From assembly GCF_003015185.1 (NCBI RefSeq), contig NZ_CP027860.1:3286001-3350000 (forward strand): a stretch of 64,000 nt of DNA, given 5' to 3'. Origin of the DNA: Ahniella affigens. GTDB lineage: Bacteria > Pseudomonadota > Gammaproteobacteria > Xanthomonadales > Ahniellaceae. The stretch's first letter is position 1. Each line of letters starts with the position of its first letter. The position numbers and the translations under genes were made by a program. Under the pieces are notes generated by a model. It ran no database searches. It had not been told where the DNA came from and saw only the letters and a list, made by a program, of their open reading frames with translations. Positions 1 through 8,309 of the stretch are shown here, piece by piece.

Positions 1-1
1 G

Positions 2-322
2 TACGGCATTCCGGTCAAGGTCATCGTCATCGACAACGCTGGCCTCGGCATGGTCCGGCAGTGGCAGGAACTCTTTTTCAACCAACGCTTCAGCGAAGTG
101 GATTTGTCGGACAACCCGGACTTCTCTGAGCTCGCGCGCGCGTTCCGGATTCCGGCACGCACCATCGACCGGCGCGAACAAGTGCTGCCGGCACTGAAAG
201 AACTGTTGGAAGACCAAGGCAGCCGCCTGCTGCATGTGCGCATCGACGCCAAGCGCAACGTCTGGCCTTTGGTTCCACCTGGCAAATCCAACGCTGACAT
301 GATCGAGGAGCACGCCCCATGA
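2..322 (+). CDS. ilvG: acetolactate synthase large subunit, C-terminal fragment
   Basis: This is the last 106 codons of a gene whose start lies before the window. The product is a ThDP-dependent catalytic subunit that condenses pyruvate with pyruvate or 2-oxobutyrate in valine, leucine and isoleucine synthesis. The visible part carries the family's C-terminal ThDP/Mg region (LGMVRQWQELFF near the fragment start), followed by the usual tail. The stop overlaps the start of the small-subunit gene in an ATGA arrangement, so the two are probably translationally coupled. The name ilvG rather than ilvB or ilvI rests on the IlvM-like partner and the ilvE-ilvA context downstream. The family call is firm; the isozyme name is inferred. 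Confidence 0.9.
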   Translation, partial: YGIPVKVIVIDNAGLGMVRQWQELFFNQRFSEVDLSDNPDFSELARAFRIPARTIDRREQVLPALKELLEDQGSRLLHVRIDAKRNVWPLVPPGKSNADMIEEHAP

Positions 323-588
323 TCCGCCAACAATCCATGAGAGTCCTGCTGCGTCGAAGCGAAGGCGCCTTGCTGCGCCTGATCGGCACGGTGCAGCGCC
401 GTGGCTTTGAAGTCACCGACATCGCCACACACGCGCAGGATCATGATTCCTGGCTCGTGATGTTGAAAGTCGAATCAAATCGCGAGCTCAGACTCTTGGA
501 ACGCCAAGTCGAGAAGCTCTACGACGTGATCGAACTGATCGAAGAAGCACCCCGCTTCGAACACCCTGCCCTGGCTGCGTATGCCTAA
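319..588 (+). CDS. ilvM: acetolactate synthase small (regulatory) subunit, IlvM-like ACT protein
   Basis: An 89-residue single ACT domain, the size of the short IlvM type rather than the longer IlvN/IlvH subunits. It would bind and activate the large subunit encoded just upstream. The ACT fold is suggested by the opening strand (RVLLRRSEGALLRLIGTVQRRGF) and the later strand SWLVMLKVES. The ATG start overlaps the ilvG stop by four bases. The TAA stop (586-588) lies inside the left end of a dispersed palindromic element, so the element abuts or slightly altered the gene's 3' end. Order ilvG-ilvM-ilvE-ilvA matches the enteric ilvGMEDA operon minus ilvD. Confidence 0.88.
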   Translation: MIRQQSMRVLLRRSEGALLRLIGTVQRRGFEVTDIATHAQDHDSWLVMLKVESNRELRLLERQVEKLYDVIELIEEAPRFEHPALAAYA

Positions 589-660
589 GTTGGGTCTGAA
601 TCAGTCCATTCTGGACTTTCAGACCCGCATCGCCTCTGAACTTGTTCAGAGGCTCCCTAA
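585..660 (+). repeat. short copy of TA-flanked palindromic (MITE-like) element: outer hairpins only
   Basis: This 76-bp copy contains only the first (A) and last (E) hairpins of the five seen in the full element at 4677-4836; the three middle hairpins are missing. It begins CTAAGTTGGGTCTGAA and ends GAGGCTCCCTAA, so both ends are flanked by TA. The ilvM stop codon TAA is formed by its left end. It sits between ilvM and ilvE, where the hairpins could act as a partial terminator or mRNA stabiliser. Confidence 0.85.
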
Positions 661-693
661 GCCCCGAATACGAAAATCAAGAGAGAACCCATC

Positions 694-1668
694 ATGGCCC
701 ACAAACCCTCACAACTGATCTGGCACAACGGTCACTTCGTGCCTTGGTGGGAAGCCAAAGTGCATGTGCTGACTCACGGTCTGCACTATGGCTCCTCGGT
801 GTTCGAAGGCATTCGCGCCTACGCGACCGACAAAGGCGCGGCGATCTTCCGCTTGCGCGATCATGTGGAGCGGCTGTTCGAATCCGCGCGCATTCATCGC
901 ATGCAGATTCCCTATAGCCAGGACGATCTGTTCGACGCATGCAAGCAGATCATCCGCGTCAATCGCTTGACCAATGGTGCCTACCTGCGTCCGATCGTGT
1001 TCCGCGGCTATGGCGAGTATGCGCTGGCACCGTCGCCACAGTTGCCGATCGAAGTGGCGATTGCCGCCACGGAAATGGGCGCGTACCTCGGTGCCGAAGG
1101 CTTGGAGCGCGGCGTTGATGCGTGCATTTCATCGTGGCAGCGCCCGGCCGCCAATACCTTTCCGACGATGGCCAAGGCGGGCGGAAACTACCTGAACTCC
1201 TCGCAGATCAGCATGGAGGCGCAACGGCACGGTTACCAGGAAGGCATCGCGCTGGGTACCGATGGCATGTTGAGCGAAGGTGGCGGCGAGAACGTGTTCC
1301 TGGTGAAAAAGGGCGTGCTGTACACACCGCCGACCAGCGCTGCGATCCTGACCGGCATCACCCGTGACACCGTCATGACGCTCGCGCAGGAACTCGGCTA
1401 TGAAGTGCGCCAGCAAACCATGCCGCGCGAAGCGCTGTATGTCTGCGATGAAGCCTTCTTCACCGGTACTGCCTGCGAAATCACCCCGATTCGTTCGATC
1501 GATGGCCTGACGATTGGCAATGGCAGCCGCGGGCCGATCACGCACGAGCTGCAGGATCTGTTCTTTGGCCTCGTCAAAGGCAAGTTGGCTGATCGCTTTG
1601 GCTGGCTCGATTATGTCGGCGGTGGCGAGATCGAAGTCGAGCACGATCTGCATTCGGCCCTGGCCTGA
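694..1668 (+). CDS. ilvE: branched-chain-amino-acid aminotransferase
   Basis: A 324-residue class-IV PLP aminotransferase that performs the last step of valine, leucine and isoleucine synthesis using glutamate as amino donor. The N-terminal block (HVLTHGLHYGSSVFEGIRAY), the PLP lysine at about K161 in the AKAGGNYLNS motif and the phosphate-binding LSEGGGENVF segment are all present. Length is close to the family norm of 305-310 with a slightly longer tail. A GAGAGA Shine-Dalgarno precedes the ATG. It follows ilvM after a short repeat element and lies 11 bp upstream of ilvA. Confidence 0.95.
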   Translation: MAHKPSQLIWHNGHFVPWWEAKVHVLTHGLHYGSSVFEGIRAYATDKGAAIFRLRDHVERLFESARIHRMQIPYSQDDLFDACKQIIRVNRLTNGAYLRPIVFRGYGEYALAPSPQLPIEVAIAATEMGAYLGAEGLERGVDACISSWQRPAANTFPTMAKAGGNYLNSSQISMEAQRHGYQEGIALGTDGMLSEGGGENVFLVKKGVLYTPPTSAAILTGITRDTVMTLAQELGYEVRQQTMPREALYVCDEAFFTGTACEITPIRSIDGLTIGNGSRGPITHELQDLFFGLVKGKLADRFGWLDYVGGGEIEVEHDLHSALA

Positions 1669-1679
1669 TCAGCCCGCTC

Positions 1680-3233
1680 ATGAGCGAACTTCGCCACGCC
1701 GAACCAAGACCGCATGCCAGCAGCGAGCCCTATCTGCATCGGGTGCTGCGCGCACAGGTTTACGACGTGGCCGAAGAAACCCCATTGGAGCGCGCGCCAC
1801 GCCTGTCCAAGCGACTCGGCACGCTGGTGATGCTGAAGCGCGAGGATCTGCAACCGGTCTTCTCTTTCAAGCTCCGCGGCGCCTACAACAAGATGCGGCA
1901 ACTCAGCACTGCGGAGCGGGCGCGCGGCGTGATCTGCGCGTCGGCGGGCAATCACGCGCAAGGTGTGGCACTCGCGGGCCGCAGGTTGGGTGTACGCGCG
2001 GTCATCGTGATGCCGCAGACGACTCCGCGCATCAAGGTGCAAGCCGTGGCCGACTTGGGTGGCGATATCGTATTGTTTGGCGATGATTTTGACGCGGCGT
2101 ATGCGCATGCGCGCGAGCTTGCCGAGCAACAGGGCCTGAGCTTTGTGCATCCGTTCGACGACCCGGATGTCATAGCGGGCCAGGGCACAATCGGCATGGA
2201 AATCGTCCGCCAGCGGCCGGGGGACGAGGTCGATGCGATCTTCCTGCCCATTGGTGGCGGTGGCCTTGCTGCCGGCGTTGCCGCCTACGTCAAGGCGCTG
2301 TATCCGCACATCCAGATTATCGGCGTCGAGCCTCGCGATGCCGCCTGCATGAAAGCTGCGCTGGAGCATGGCGGACCGGTGCGTCTGCCGCGAGTCGGTG
2401 CATTTGCCGACGGCGCTGCGGTGCGCGAGGCCGGGTCGGAGACGTATCGCTTGCTCGCGCAGCATCTGGATGATCTCGTGTTGGTGGATACGGACGAAAT
2501 CTGTGCCGCCATCCAAGATGGTTTTGAGGACACTCGCGTGCTGCTTGAGCCCGCTGGCGCGTTGGCGCTCGCAGGCCTGAAGCGTTATGTGCACGAACAC
2601 GGACCCTTCGAGCATGCAGCAGTAGCGGTGCTGAGCGGCGCCAACATGAATTTCGATCGGCTGCGGCATGTTGCCGAGCGGGCTGACCTGGGCGCCGAAC
2701 GTGAGATGCTGCTCGCCGTCAGCATTCCAGAACGACCGGGCAGCTTCCGCGAATTCTGCGCGCTGCTCGGGCAGCGCTCGGTCACTGAGTTCAACTATCG
2801 CTATTCGGAGTCCGAACGCGCGCAGATTTTTGTTGGCTTGGGGATCGAGCCCAATAGCTCGGACCGCCGGCAGCTATTGGAGAACCTCCGCCAGGCAGGC
2901 TTCCCCGTTACGGACATGAGCCAGAACGAGATGGCCAAATTGCATGTCCGTTACATGGTGGGTGGACGCGCGCCGAACCTGGGTGATGAGCGACTGTTCC
3001 GTTTCGAGTTCCCCGAACGCAAAGGCGCCCTGCTCCGCTTCCTGGATGCGATTGGCAGTCGCTGGAATATCAGCCTGTTTCACTATCGCAATCACGGTTC
3101 GGACTACGGCCGCGTGCTTGCTGGCATACAAGTTCCTGATGCCACAGCGACCGAGTTTGCGGAACACTTGCAGGCGCTTGGCTACGCCTGGACGGAAGAG
3201 ACGGACAATCCGGCGTATCGGGCATTTTTGTAG
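1680..3233 (+). CDS. ilvA: threonine ammonia-lyase (threonine deaminase), biosynthetic
   Basis: A 517-residue fold-type II PLP enzyme that converts threonine to 2-oxobutyrate, the entry to isoleucine. The catalytic domain has the PLP lysine near K64 in FSFKLRGAYN and the glycine loop PIGGGGLAAGV. Two ACT-like regulatory repeats follow (about residues 340-425 and 435-517), the arrangement of the isoleucine-inhibited biosynthetic enzyme and not the short catabolic TdcB. The ATG start is 12 bp after ilvE with only weak ribosome-binding sequence, consistent with operon read-through. ilvD, present between ilvE and ilvA in enteric bacteria, is absent here. Confidence 0.95.
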   Translation: MSELRHAEPRPHASSEPYLHRVLRAQVYDVAEETPLERAPRLSKRLGTLVMLKREDLQPVFSFKLRGAYNKMRQLSTAERARGVICASAGNHAQGVALAGRRLGVRAVIVMPQTTPRIKVQAVADLGGDIVLFGDDFDAAYAHARELAEQQGLSFVHPFDDPDVIAGQGTIGMEIVRQRPGDEVDAIFLPIGGGGLAAGVAAYVKALYPHIQIIGVEPRDAACMKAALEHGGPVRLPRVGAFADGAAVREAGSETYRLLAQHLDDLVLVDTDEICAAIQDGFEDTRVLLEPAGALALAGLKRYVHEHGPFEHAAVAVLSGANMNFDRLRHVAERADLGAEREMLLAVSIPERPGSFREFCALLGQRSVTEFNYRYSESERAQIFVGLGIEPNSSDRRQLLENLRQAGFPVTDMSQNEMAKLHVRYMVGGRAPNLGDERLFRFEFPERKGALLRFLDAIGSRWNISLFHYRNHGSDYGRVLAGIQVPDATATEFAEHLQALGYAWTEETDNPAYRAFL

Positions 3234-3239
3234 GGTGCC

Positions 3240-3450
3240 GATCAGCGATTTTCGCAACGATGCAGTCTGGCAAGTAACCCTCTCCCCGGCCCTCTTCCAC
3301 TTGCGTGGGAGTCCAGCCGCCCCTTTGGTGCGCTTATTCGTGCATCAAACTATCAGCGACAATGCGCAATTCTTACAACGGCGCAGTTTCGCAAGTAGCC
3401 CTCTCCCCAGCCCGCTTCCACTCGCGTGGGAGCGGGAGTTGGCTCCCGCA
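3240..3450 (+). repeat. interspersed repeat, one partial and one longer copy in tandem
   Basis: Two copies of a sequence family that also occurs at 12333-12520. The first (about 3240-3310) keeps only the part running from the ATTTTCGC block to CTCTCCCC and CGTGGGAG. The second (3311-3440) begins GTCCAGCCGCCCCTTTGG and repeats the same CTCTCCCCAGCCC segment. It separates ilvA from the minus-strand gene ending at 3468. No open frame here looks coding. Confidence 0.75.
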
Positions 3451-3467
3451 CGCTCGGCACGGCGCTA

Positions 3468-4595
3468 TCACCGCAAATTGCGGGCATTGGCCCACCAGGA
3501 CACGATCAGCAAGTCAGCACCAGCCAAGAGCACCGCGGCAATCAGCGTTGCGAACCAGGCATTAGCGAGAAACGCCGCCAGGGTCACCGCTGCCACGACA
3601 AAAGCCACCCAGAAGCCATGCAGCGCTGGCACTGGGAGCGCGATGAGTCGACGCGTCCACGCGTGAAACGGCGTGTTCGGATGCCAGAACGCCAGAACGA
3701 GGTTCAACGCGAGCAAGGGCGCCAACCAAGCCATACCCAGATTGATGCGCACGCGGAAATCAGGTCGATAGGATGCGCACTGCGCCGCGGCCTCCTGCCA
3801 CTCCTGGTCGTAGTGCCATTCCCCCGCATAGATGTTGCGCGCCACAGGCATGCGCTCATTGCCCCAATTCACCAGAATCGGCTCGGGGCCGAAATCAGAA
3901 ACTTGCTTCTCCCCAATATAGGTCACTGCTTGCGCCGGCACGTAAAACCAAGCCACGCGCACCCAGTCATCGTGTCCGTAGTAGACCCCGGGCTCGCCCG
4001 CGCGCTCGACAAATCCCTGCTCGGTCAGCAGCGCCTGTGCTGGGGCAGTCAAGCGCATGGGCAATTCCTGCAATGCCAGCTGATCACTGTCGTACATCAC
4101 AAGGTCGCCAAACTGTTTCGGCAGATCTCCAACGATTTCCGACTGTAATGGCGCGCCGCCAAGGCGTGGCGCCAAAGGCGAGTCTGCCAGTGGCCACCAG
4201 GTGTCATACGCGATGGTGGTGGATTGGGGTGTGGTGCGCCGCCCGCCCTGGTAGCTCGGCGTGGTCGTTCGAAACTCAGTCTTTCGAGTCTCTACCAGTC
4301 GACGCCACCGAAAGCCGCGCTCAGGGATGACAAAGTCGTGGTCGCTGAGCTCGGGCGCATCTTGGGGTGGTGCCAACCAACCGTTGACTTGCAGCAGGCT
4401 GCCGTTCGGTTGCTCGGCCACTTGATTGGCTGCCACGATTTTGAGTGCCTGACGCGCAACATCAAAGCGCCCACAATCCTCAAGCGTGGGTTGCGCCTGA
4501 TACAAGACGGCCGCAACCGCAACCACAATCGCGCCAATCGCTAGCGCACTGACGATCTGCTGGGACGTACCGCCTGTCTGTTGCATGCCGGCCAA
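3468..4595 (-). CDS. TMEM43-like integral membrane protein
   Basis: A 375-residue membrane protein. There is one transmembrane helix near residues 14-33, a large soluble domain (about 35-280), then three or four hydrophobic helices at the C terminus. One N-terminal span, a big extracytoplasmic domain and a C-terminal helix cluster is the topology of the TMEM43 family, and this is the best match I can suggest; function in bacteria is unknown. The start chosen is TTG at 4595, because a strong AGGAGGG lies five bases upstream of it. The next ATG (4586) is too far from that site. It lies alone between two repeat tracts and is convergent with ilvA. Confidence 0.55.
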   Translation of the reverse strand: MAGMQQTGGTSQQIVSALAIGAIVVAVAAVLYQAQPTLEDCGRFDVARQALKIVAANQVAEQPNGSLLQVNGWLAPPQDAPELSDHDFVIPERGFRWRRLVETRKTEFRTTTPSYQGGRRTTPQSTTIAYDTWWPLADSPLAPRLGGAPLQSEIVGDLPKQFGDLVMYDSDQLALQELPMRLTAPAQALLTEQGFVERAGEPGVYYGHDDWVRVAWFYVPAQAVTYIGEKQVSDFGPEPILVNWGNERMPVARNIYAGEWHYDQEWQEAAAQCASYRPDFRVRINLGMAWLAPLLALNLVLAFWHPNTPFHAWTRRLIALPVPALHGFWVAFVVAAVTLAAFLANAWFATLIAAVLLAGADLLIVSWWANARNLR

Positions 4596-4676
4596 GGCCG
4601 CCCTCCTCTATGGACACCTTGCCACCTGAACATAGCGGCAACGTTCCAACCAGGCAATTGCAGCAGCGACTCTTGG

Positions 4677-4836
4677 CTAAGGAGGGTCTGAATCAGTCCA
4701 TCCTGGACTTTCAGACCCGCAATGAGTCCGGCACATATCCGGACTCATTTCCCCAGAATCAAGCAATTGCGTGCTTGATTCTGAGCGGGCCATCCCTGGC
4801 CCGCATCGCCTCTGAACTTATTCAGAGGCTCCCTAA
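4677..4836 (+). repeat. full-length TA-flanked palindromic (MITE-like) element with five hairpins
   Basis: A 160-bp element made of five successive perfect or near-perfect hairpins: A 4684-4718, B 4721-4749, C 4755-4782, D 4785-4804 and E 4808-4829. Its ends form an imperfect inverted repeat (AGGAGGGTCTGAA against GGGAGCCTCTGAA read inward) and both are bordered by TA. It lies between the TMEM43-like gene's upstream region and the end of phoU. A same-length copy in the opposite orientation is at 17126-17285, with shorter copies at 585, 19807 and 54161. Confidence 0.88.
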
Positions 4837-4843
4837 AAGCCCA

Positions 4844-5557
4844 CTATTCGTCGGCGCGTGACTCAGCCGTGTGATCCGCCTTCTCGCGCCCGCCGCTCAA
4901 CATTTCGCCGTTAACGAGGAACCACACCGACTCGCAGATGTTGGTGCTGTGGTCACCAATCCGCTCGATGTCCTTGCCGAGGAACATCAGCTGCGTGCAT
5001 GCCGTGATCTTCCGCGTGTCTTCTGCCATATAGGTCAGCAGACCGCGAAACAACGTGGTGTACAGCGCATCGATTTCGGCATCGCGGGCGCGAATATGCA
5101 TGGCCTGCTGATCGTTGCGCTCGCGATACGCGCGCATGGCTGCTTCCAGCGAGTCGAGCGCCATTTGCGCCAGTGGCAGCATGCCAGCGGTGATCCGCAT
5201 CGGCTCGGCTGCGCTGATCACTTTCGAGCGCTTGGCAACGTTGGCCGCATAGTCGCCAATCCGCTCAATGTCGGCCGACACGCGCAGCGCGGCGTAGACC
5301 TCGCGCAAATCTCGCGCCATGGGTTGGCGCAACACCAGCAGCTTGAGCGCATCGTGTGCAACGATCCGTTCCAGCTGATCAATCTCGTGGTCACGGGCAA
5401 TGACCTGGTCGGCGGCCGGTTCATCACGATGCTGCAGCGCGTGCATCGCGGCGCGCAGTTGCTCGGCTGCCAACTGTCCCATGCGGGCGATTTCGGCATT
5501 CAGACGAGCGAGTTCGCTGTCGAAACTCTTGACGATGTGGTCGTGGGTCTGATTCAT
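4844..5557 (-). CDS. phoU: phosphate signalling complex protein PhoU
   Basis: A 237-residue all-helical protein made of two PhoU repeats, each with the metal-binding signature (DIERIGDYAAN in the first, DIERIGDHSTN in the second). PhoU couples the PstSCAB transporter to the PhoR/PhoB two-component system and keeps the Pho regulon off when phosphate is plentiful. The ATG at 5557 was preferred over upstream in-frame starts because GAGGAGCG sits just before it and the N terminus then matches the family (MNQTHDHIVKSFD). It is the last gene of the pst operon, 10 bp after pstB. phoBR are not in the window. Confidence 0.95.
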   Translation of the reverse strand: MNQTHDHIVKSFDSELARLNAEIARMGQLAAEQLRAAMHALQHRDEPAADQVIARDHEIDQLERIVAHDALKLLVLRQPMARDLREVYAALRVSADIERIGDYAANVAKRSKVISAAEPMRITAGMLPLAQMALDSLEAAMRAYRERNDQQAMHIRARDAEIDALYTTLFRGLLTYMAEDTRKITACTQLMFLGKDIERIGDHSTNICESVWFLVNGEMLSGGREKADHTAESRADE

Positions 5558-5567
5558 GACGCGCTCC

Positions 5568-6344
5568 TCAGCCAAAGCGGCCGGTGATGTAGTCTTCGGT
5601 CTGCTGCTTGGTGGGCTTGGTAAAAATCGTCTCGGTCGTACCAAACTCGACCAACTCACCCAGATACATGAACGCCGTGTAGTCCGAGCAGCGGGCCGCC
5701 TGCTGCATATTATGCGTCACGATGAGAATCGTGAATTGCTGTTTGAGTTCGGCGAACAACTGCTCGATCTTGCCAGTGGCAATCGGATCCAGCGCCGAAG
5801 TCGGCTCGTCGAACAGAATGACTTCTGGCTTCAGCGCCACGGCGCGGGCAATGCACAGGCGCTGCTGCTGACCACCAGACAAACCAAGAGCACTATGTTT
5901 CAGCTTGTCCTTGACCTCTTCCCAGAGCGCGGCCTGGTGCAGGGCTTGCTCGACGCGAACGGCCATGTCGGACCGGCTCAGTTTCTCGTAGTGACCGATG
6001 CCGTAGGCGATGTTGTCGTAGATCGACATGGGAAACGGTACCGGCTTCTGAAACACCATGCCGATCTTGCTGCGCAGACGGTTCATCGAGTAACCCGGCG
6101 CGAGAATGTTCTCGCCATCGAGCGTGACCTCGCCTTCGGCCCGGAGCCCTGGATAGATCGAGTAGATCCGGTTGAACACACGCAGCAAGGTGCTCTTGCC
6201 GCAGCCAGACGGGCCAATCAGCGCCGTGACCTTTTTCTCGGCGACGTCAAGATTGATGCCATCCAGCGCGCGCGCCTGCTGGTAGTAGAAGCTTAAGTTG
6301 CGGGCCGCGAGTTTGGCCGGCACTGCGGGGTTGGTCTCAGTCAT
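5568..6344 (-). CDS. pstB: phosphate ABC transporter ATP-binding protein
   Basis: A 258-residue ABC ATPase that energises high-affinity phosphate uptake at the inner face of the membrane. Walker A is GPSGCGKS (residues 44-51), the signature is LSGGQQQRL, and Walker B is VILFDEP. Length is normal for PstB. Its start overlaps the end of pstA by eight bases, and phoU follows after 10 bp, so the genes form one transcript. Confidence 0.96.
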   Translation of the reverse strand: MTETNPAVPAKLAARNLSFYYQQARALDGINLDVAEKKVTALIGPSGCGKSTLLRVFNRIYSIYPGLRAEGEVTLDGENILAPGYSMNRLRSKIGMVFQKPVPFPMSIYDNIAYGIGHYEKLSRSDMAVRVEQALHQAALWEEVKDKLKHSALGLSGGQQQRLCIARAVALKPEVILFDEPTSALDPIATGKIEQLFAELKQQFTILIVTHNMQQAARCSDYTAFMYLGELVEFGTTETIFTKPTKQQTEDYITGRFG

Positions 6345-7197
6345 GGCTGGTCTTGTTTTTCAGAATCAGGAGGCGTGCGGTCACGCTGATCAGGAGCACA
6401 AATGCGGTCACCAGGAGAGCGCCCGCCCATGCCAGCTGCTGCCAGTCCTCAAACGGACTCTTGGCATACTCATAGATCGTCATCGGCAGATTGCTCATCG
6501 GCGCAAACGGCGACGTGCTCCAATACTGGTTATTGGTATTGGTGAAAATCAATGGTGCCGTCTCGCCGCTGATACGCGCCAAGCCGAGCAGCACACCGGT
6601 CGTGATGCCAGAGCGCGCAGCGCGATACAGCACTTGCGTGGTCACCTTCCACTGCGGAATGCCGAGCGACAGCGCGGCCTCGCGCATTTGTGTCGGCACC
6701 ATGCGCAACATTTCATCGGTCGTCCGGACCACAACGGGCAGCACAATGAAGCCGAGCGCGAGGACACCGGCGAACATCGAGAACTGCTCCATGGGGCGTA
6801 CCACCAGGGTGTAGACGAACAAACCCAGCACAATCGATGGGGCCGACAGCAGAATGTCGTTGACGAACCGGATGGTCGCGCCACGGCGCGTGTAGTTAGC
6901 ATATTCAGCCAGGTACGTGCCGGCCAGAATGCCAAGCGGCGTCGCCCAAGCGACCGCGCTCAGACAAATGAGCACCGTGCCAACCAGGGCGTTCGCCAGG
7001 CCACCCGGCTCGCCGGGCGGCGCAGTGGGCAAGAGAAACAGATGCGGGCTCAGCGCCGCTGCGCCCTTGCTGATCGTGGTCCACAAGATCCAACAGAGCA
7101 TGGCGAGACCGAACAGCGCTGCAGTCCCCGACAGCACCAGCGCCACGACGTTGACCAGGCGCCGCCGTCGATAGATACGTTCCGCTTGCCGACTCAT
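6337..7197 (-). CDS. pstA: phosphate ABC transporter permease PstA
   Basis: A 286-residue permease with six hydrophobic segments and the MetI-type cytoplasmic loop ([15 protein letters not shown]) that contacts PstB. Together with PstC it forms the membrane channel for phosphate delivered by PstS. The start overlaps the pstC stop in an ATGA arrangement, and its end overlaps pstB. The N-terminal basic stretch ([11 protein letters not shown]) before the first helix is typical for a cytoplasmic N terminus. Confidence 0.95.
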   Translation of the reverse strand: MSRQAERIYRRRRLVNVVALVLSGTAALFGLAMLCWILWTTISKGAAALSPHLFLLPTAPPGEPGGLANALVGTVLICLSAVAWATPLGILAGTYLAEYANYTRRGATIRFVNDILLSAPSIVLGLFVYTLVVRPMEQFSMFAGVLALGFIVLPVVVRTTDEMLRMVPTQMREAALSLGIPQWKVTTQVLYRAARSGITTGVLLGLARISGETAPLIFTNTNNQYWSTSPFAPMSNLPMTIYEYAKSPFEDWQQLAWAGALLVTAFVLLISVTARLLILKNKTSHD

Positions 7198-8177
7198 TTC
7201 TTGCCCTCCCAGCGCGACATGCCGCGCAGCAGCAGTTTGGCGAAGCTCAGCACGACAAAACTCACGACAAACAACAGGAAGCCCAAACCGAGGAGCGCCG
7301 AGCGATGCTCGTCGGCAAAGGCTTCGGCAAATTCATTGGCGATGGTCGCCGAGATCGAGCTACCCGGTTCCATCAGCGAGCCGAGACGGTTGGCATTGCC
7401 GATCACGAACGTCACCGCCATCGTTTCGCCAAGCGCGCGCCCGAGCCCGAGAAATACGCCGCCAATCACCGCCGAACGGGTGTAGGGCAGCACGATGTCC
7501 CAGACGACTTCCCAGCGCGTGGACCCGAGCGCGTAGGCGGATTCCTTCAGTCGGTTTGGAACCGTCTGAAAGACCTCGCGCATGATCGAGCTGATGAATG
7601 GAATGATCATGATGGCGAGCACGAAGCCGGCGGTCAGCAAACCAATGCCAATCGGGATGCCCTGAAACCAACTGCCGATGATCGGCCAGGTACCGACTTC
7701 ATCGATGAGCCAGGGATACACGTACTCGCCGAGCCACGGCACGAGCACAAACAATCCCCACATGCCGTAGATGATCGACGGAATCCCCGCAAGCAACTCG
7801 ATCGCCGTTGCAACTGGCGTACGAAGCCAGGTTGGCGCGACTTCGGTGAGGAACAAGGCAATTCCAAAGCTGACCGGCACCGCAAACACCAGCGCAATCA
7901 GCGACGTCAGCAAGGTCCCGACAATCGGCGCCAGACCGTGGAAGATCAGATTCGCCGGATCCCAGAAGTCGGTGGTGATGAACTTCAGCCCCTGGGCCTT
8001 CAGTGCGGAACTGCCACCGAGGAACATCACCGTCAAGGCGCCGGCCAGCGCAATCAACACGAACCACGCGGCACCGCCGGTGACGGACTTGAATAACCAG
8101 TCGTGCCGCTGGTCGCGCCGGGCCCGGTCAGCCGGGGGGGCGCGTTCGCTTGGAGTTGCAGATCCCTGTTCAGTCAT
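7194..8177 (-). CDS. pstC: phosphate ABC transporter permease PstC
   Basis: A 327-residue permease, partner of PstA, with six or more membrane helices and the coupling loop (LKESAYALGSTRWEVVWD). The first helix follows a charged cytoplasmic segment of about 35 residues. The 132-bp gap from pstS contains a GC-rich hairpin that could lower expression of pstC and the downstream genes relative to pstS. The stop overlaps the pstA start. Confidence 0.95.
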   Translation of the reverse strand: MTEQGSATPSERAPPADRARRDQRHDWLFKSVTGGAAWFVLIALAGALTVMFLGGSSALKAQGLKFITTDFWDPANLIFHGLAPIVGTLLTSLIALVFAVPVSFGIALFLTEVAPTWLRTPVATAIELLAGIPSIIYGMWGLFVLVPWLGEYVYPWLIDEVGTWPIIGSWFQGIPIGIGLLTAGFVLAIMIIPFISSIMREVFQTVPNRLKESAYALGSTRWEVVWDIVLPYTRSAVIGGVFLGLGRALGETMAVTFVIGNANRLGSLMEPGSSISATIANEFAEAFADEHRSALLGLGFLLFVVSFVVLSFAKLLLRGMSRWEGKK

Positions 8178-8234
8178 GGCTCGTGCTCGTCAACAACGGT
8201 CGGATTCGGATGCACACAAATTCAGTAAGCCGAA

Positions 8235-8262
8235 ATCGGGAGGGCGTTTCCGCCCCCCCGAT
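8235..8262 (-). terminator. intercistronic hairpin between pstS and pstC
   Basis: Arms ATCGGGAGGGCG and CGCCCCCCCGAT (read on the plus strand) pair over 12 positions with one A/C mismatch around a four-base TTTC loop. There is no long U-tract on the minus strand, so it fits a partial attenuator or an mRNA 3'-stabilising hairpin better than a full terminator. Such a structure would favour excess periplasmic PstS over the membrane subunits. Confidence 0.6.
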
Positions 8263-8309
8263 CGAAGATCGACGTTCCCAGAGTCGCGCTTCCGAACCTG
8301 TGTCTAACC

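Noticed and set aside
642-917. Open frame starting in the short repeat and overlapping ilvE
   Set aside because: Out-of-frame shadow of ilvE with an N terminus made of repeat sequence.
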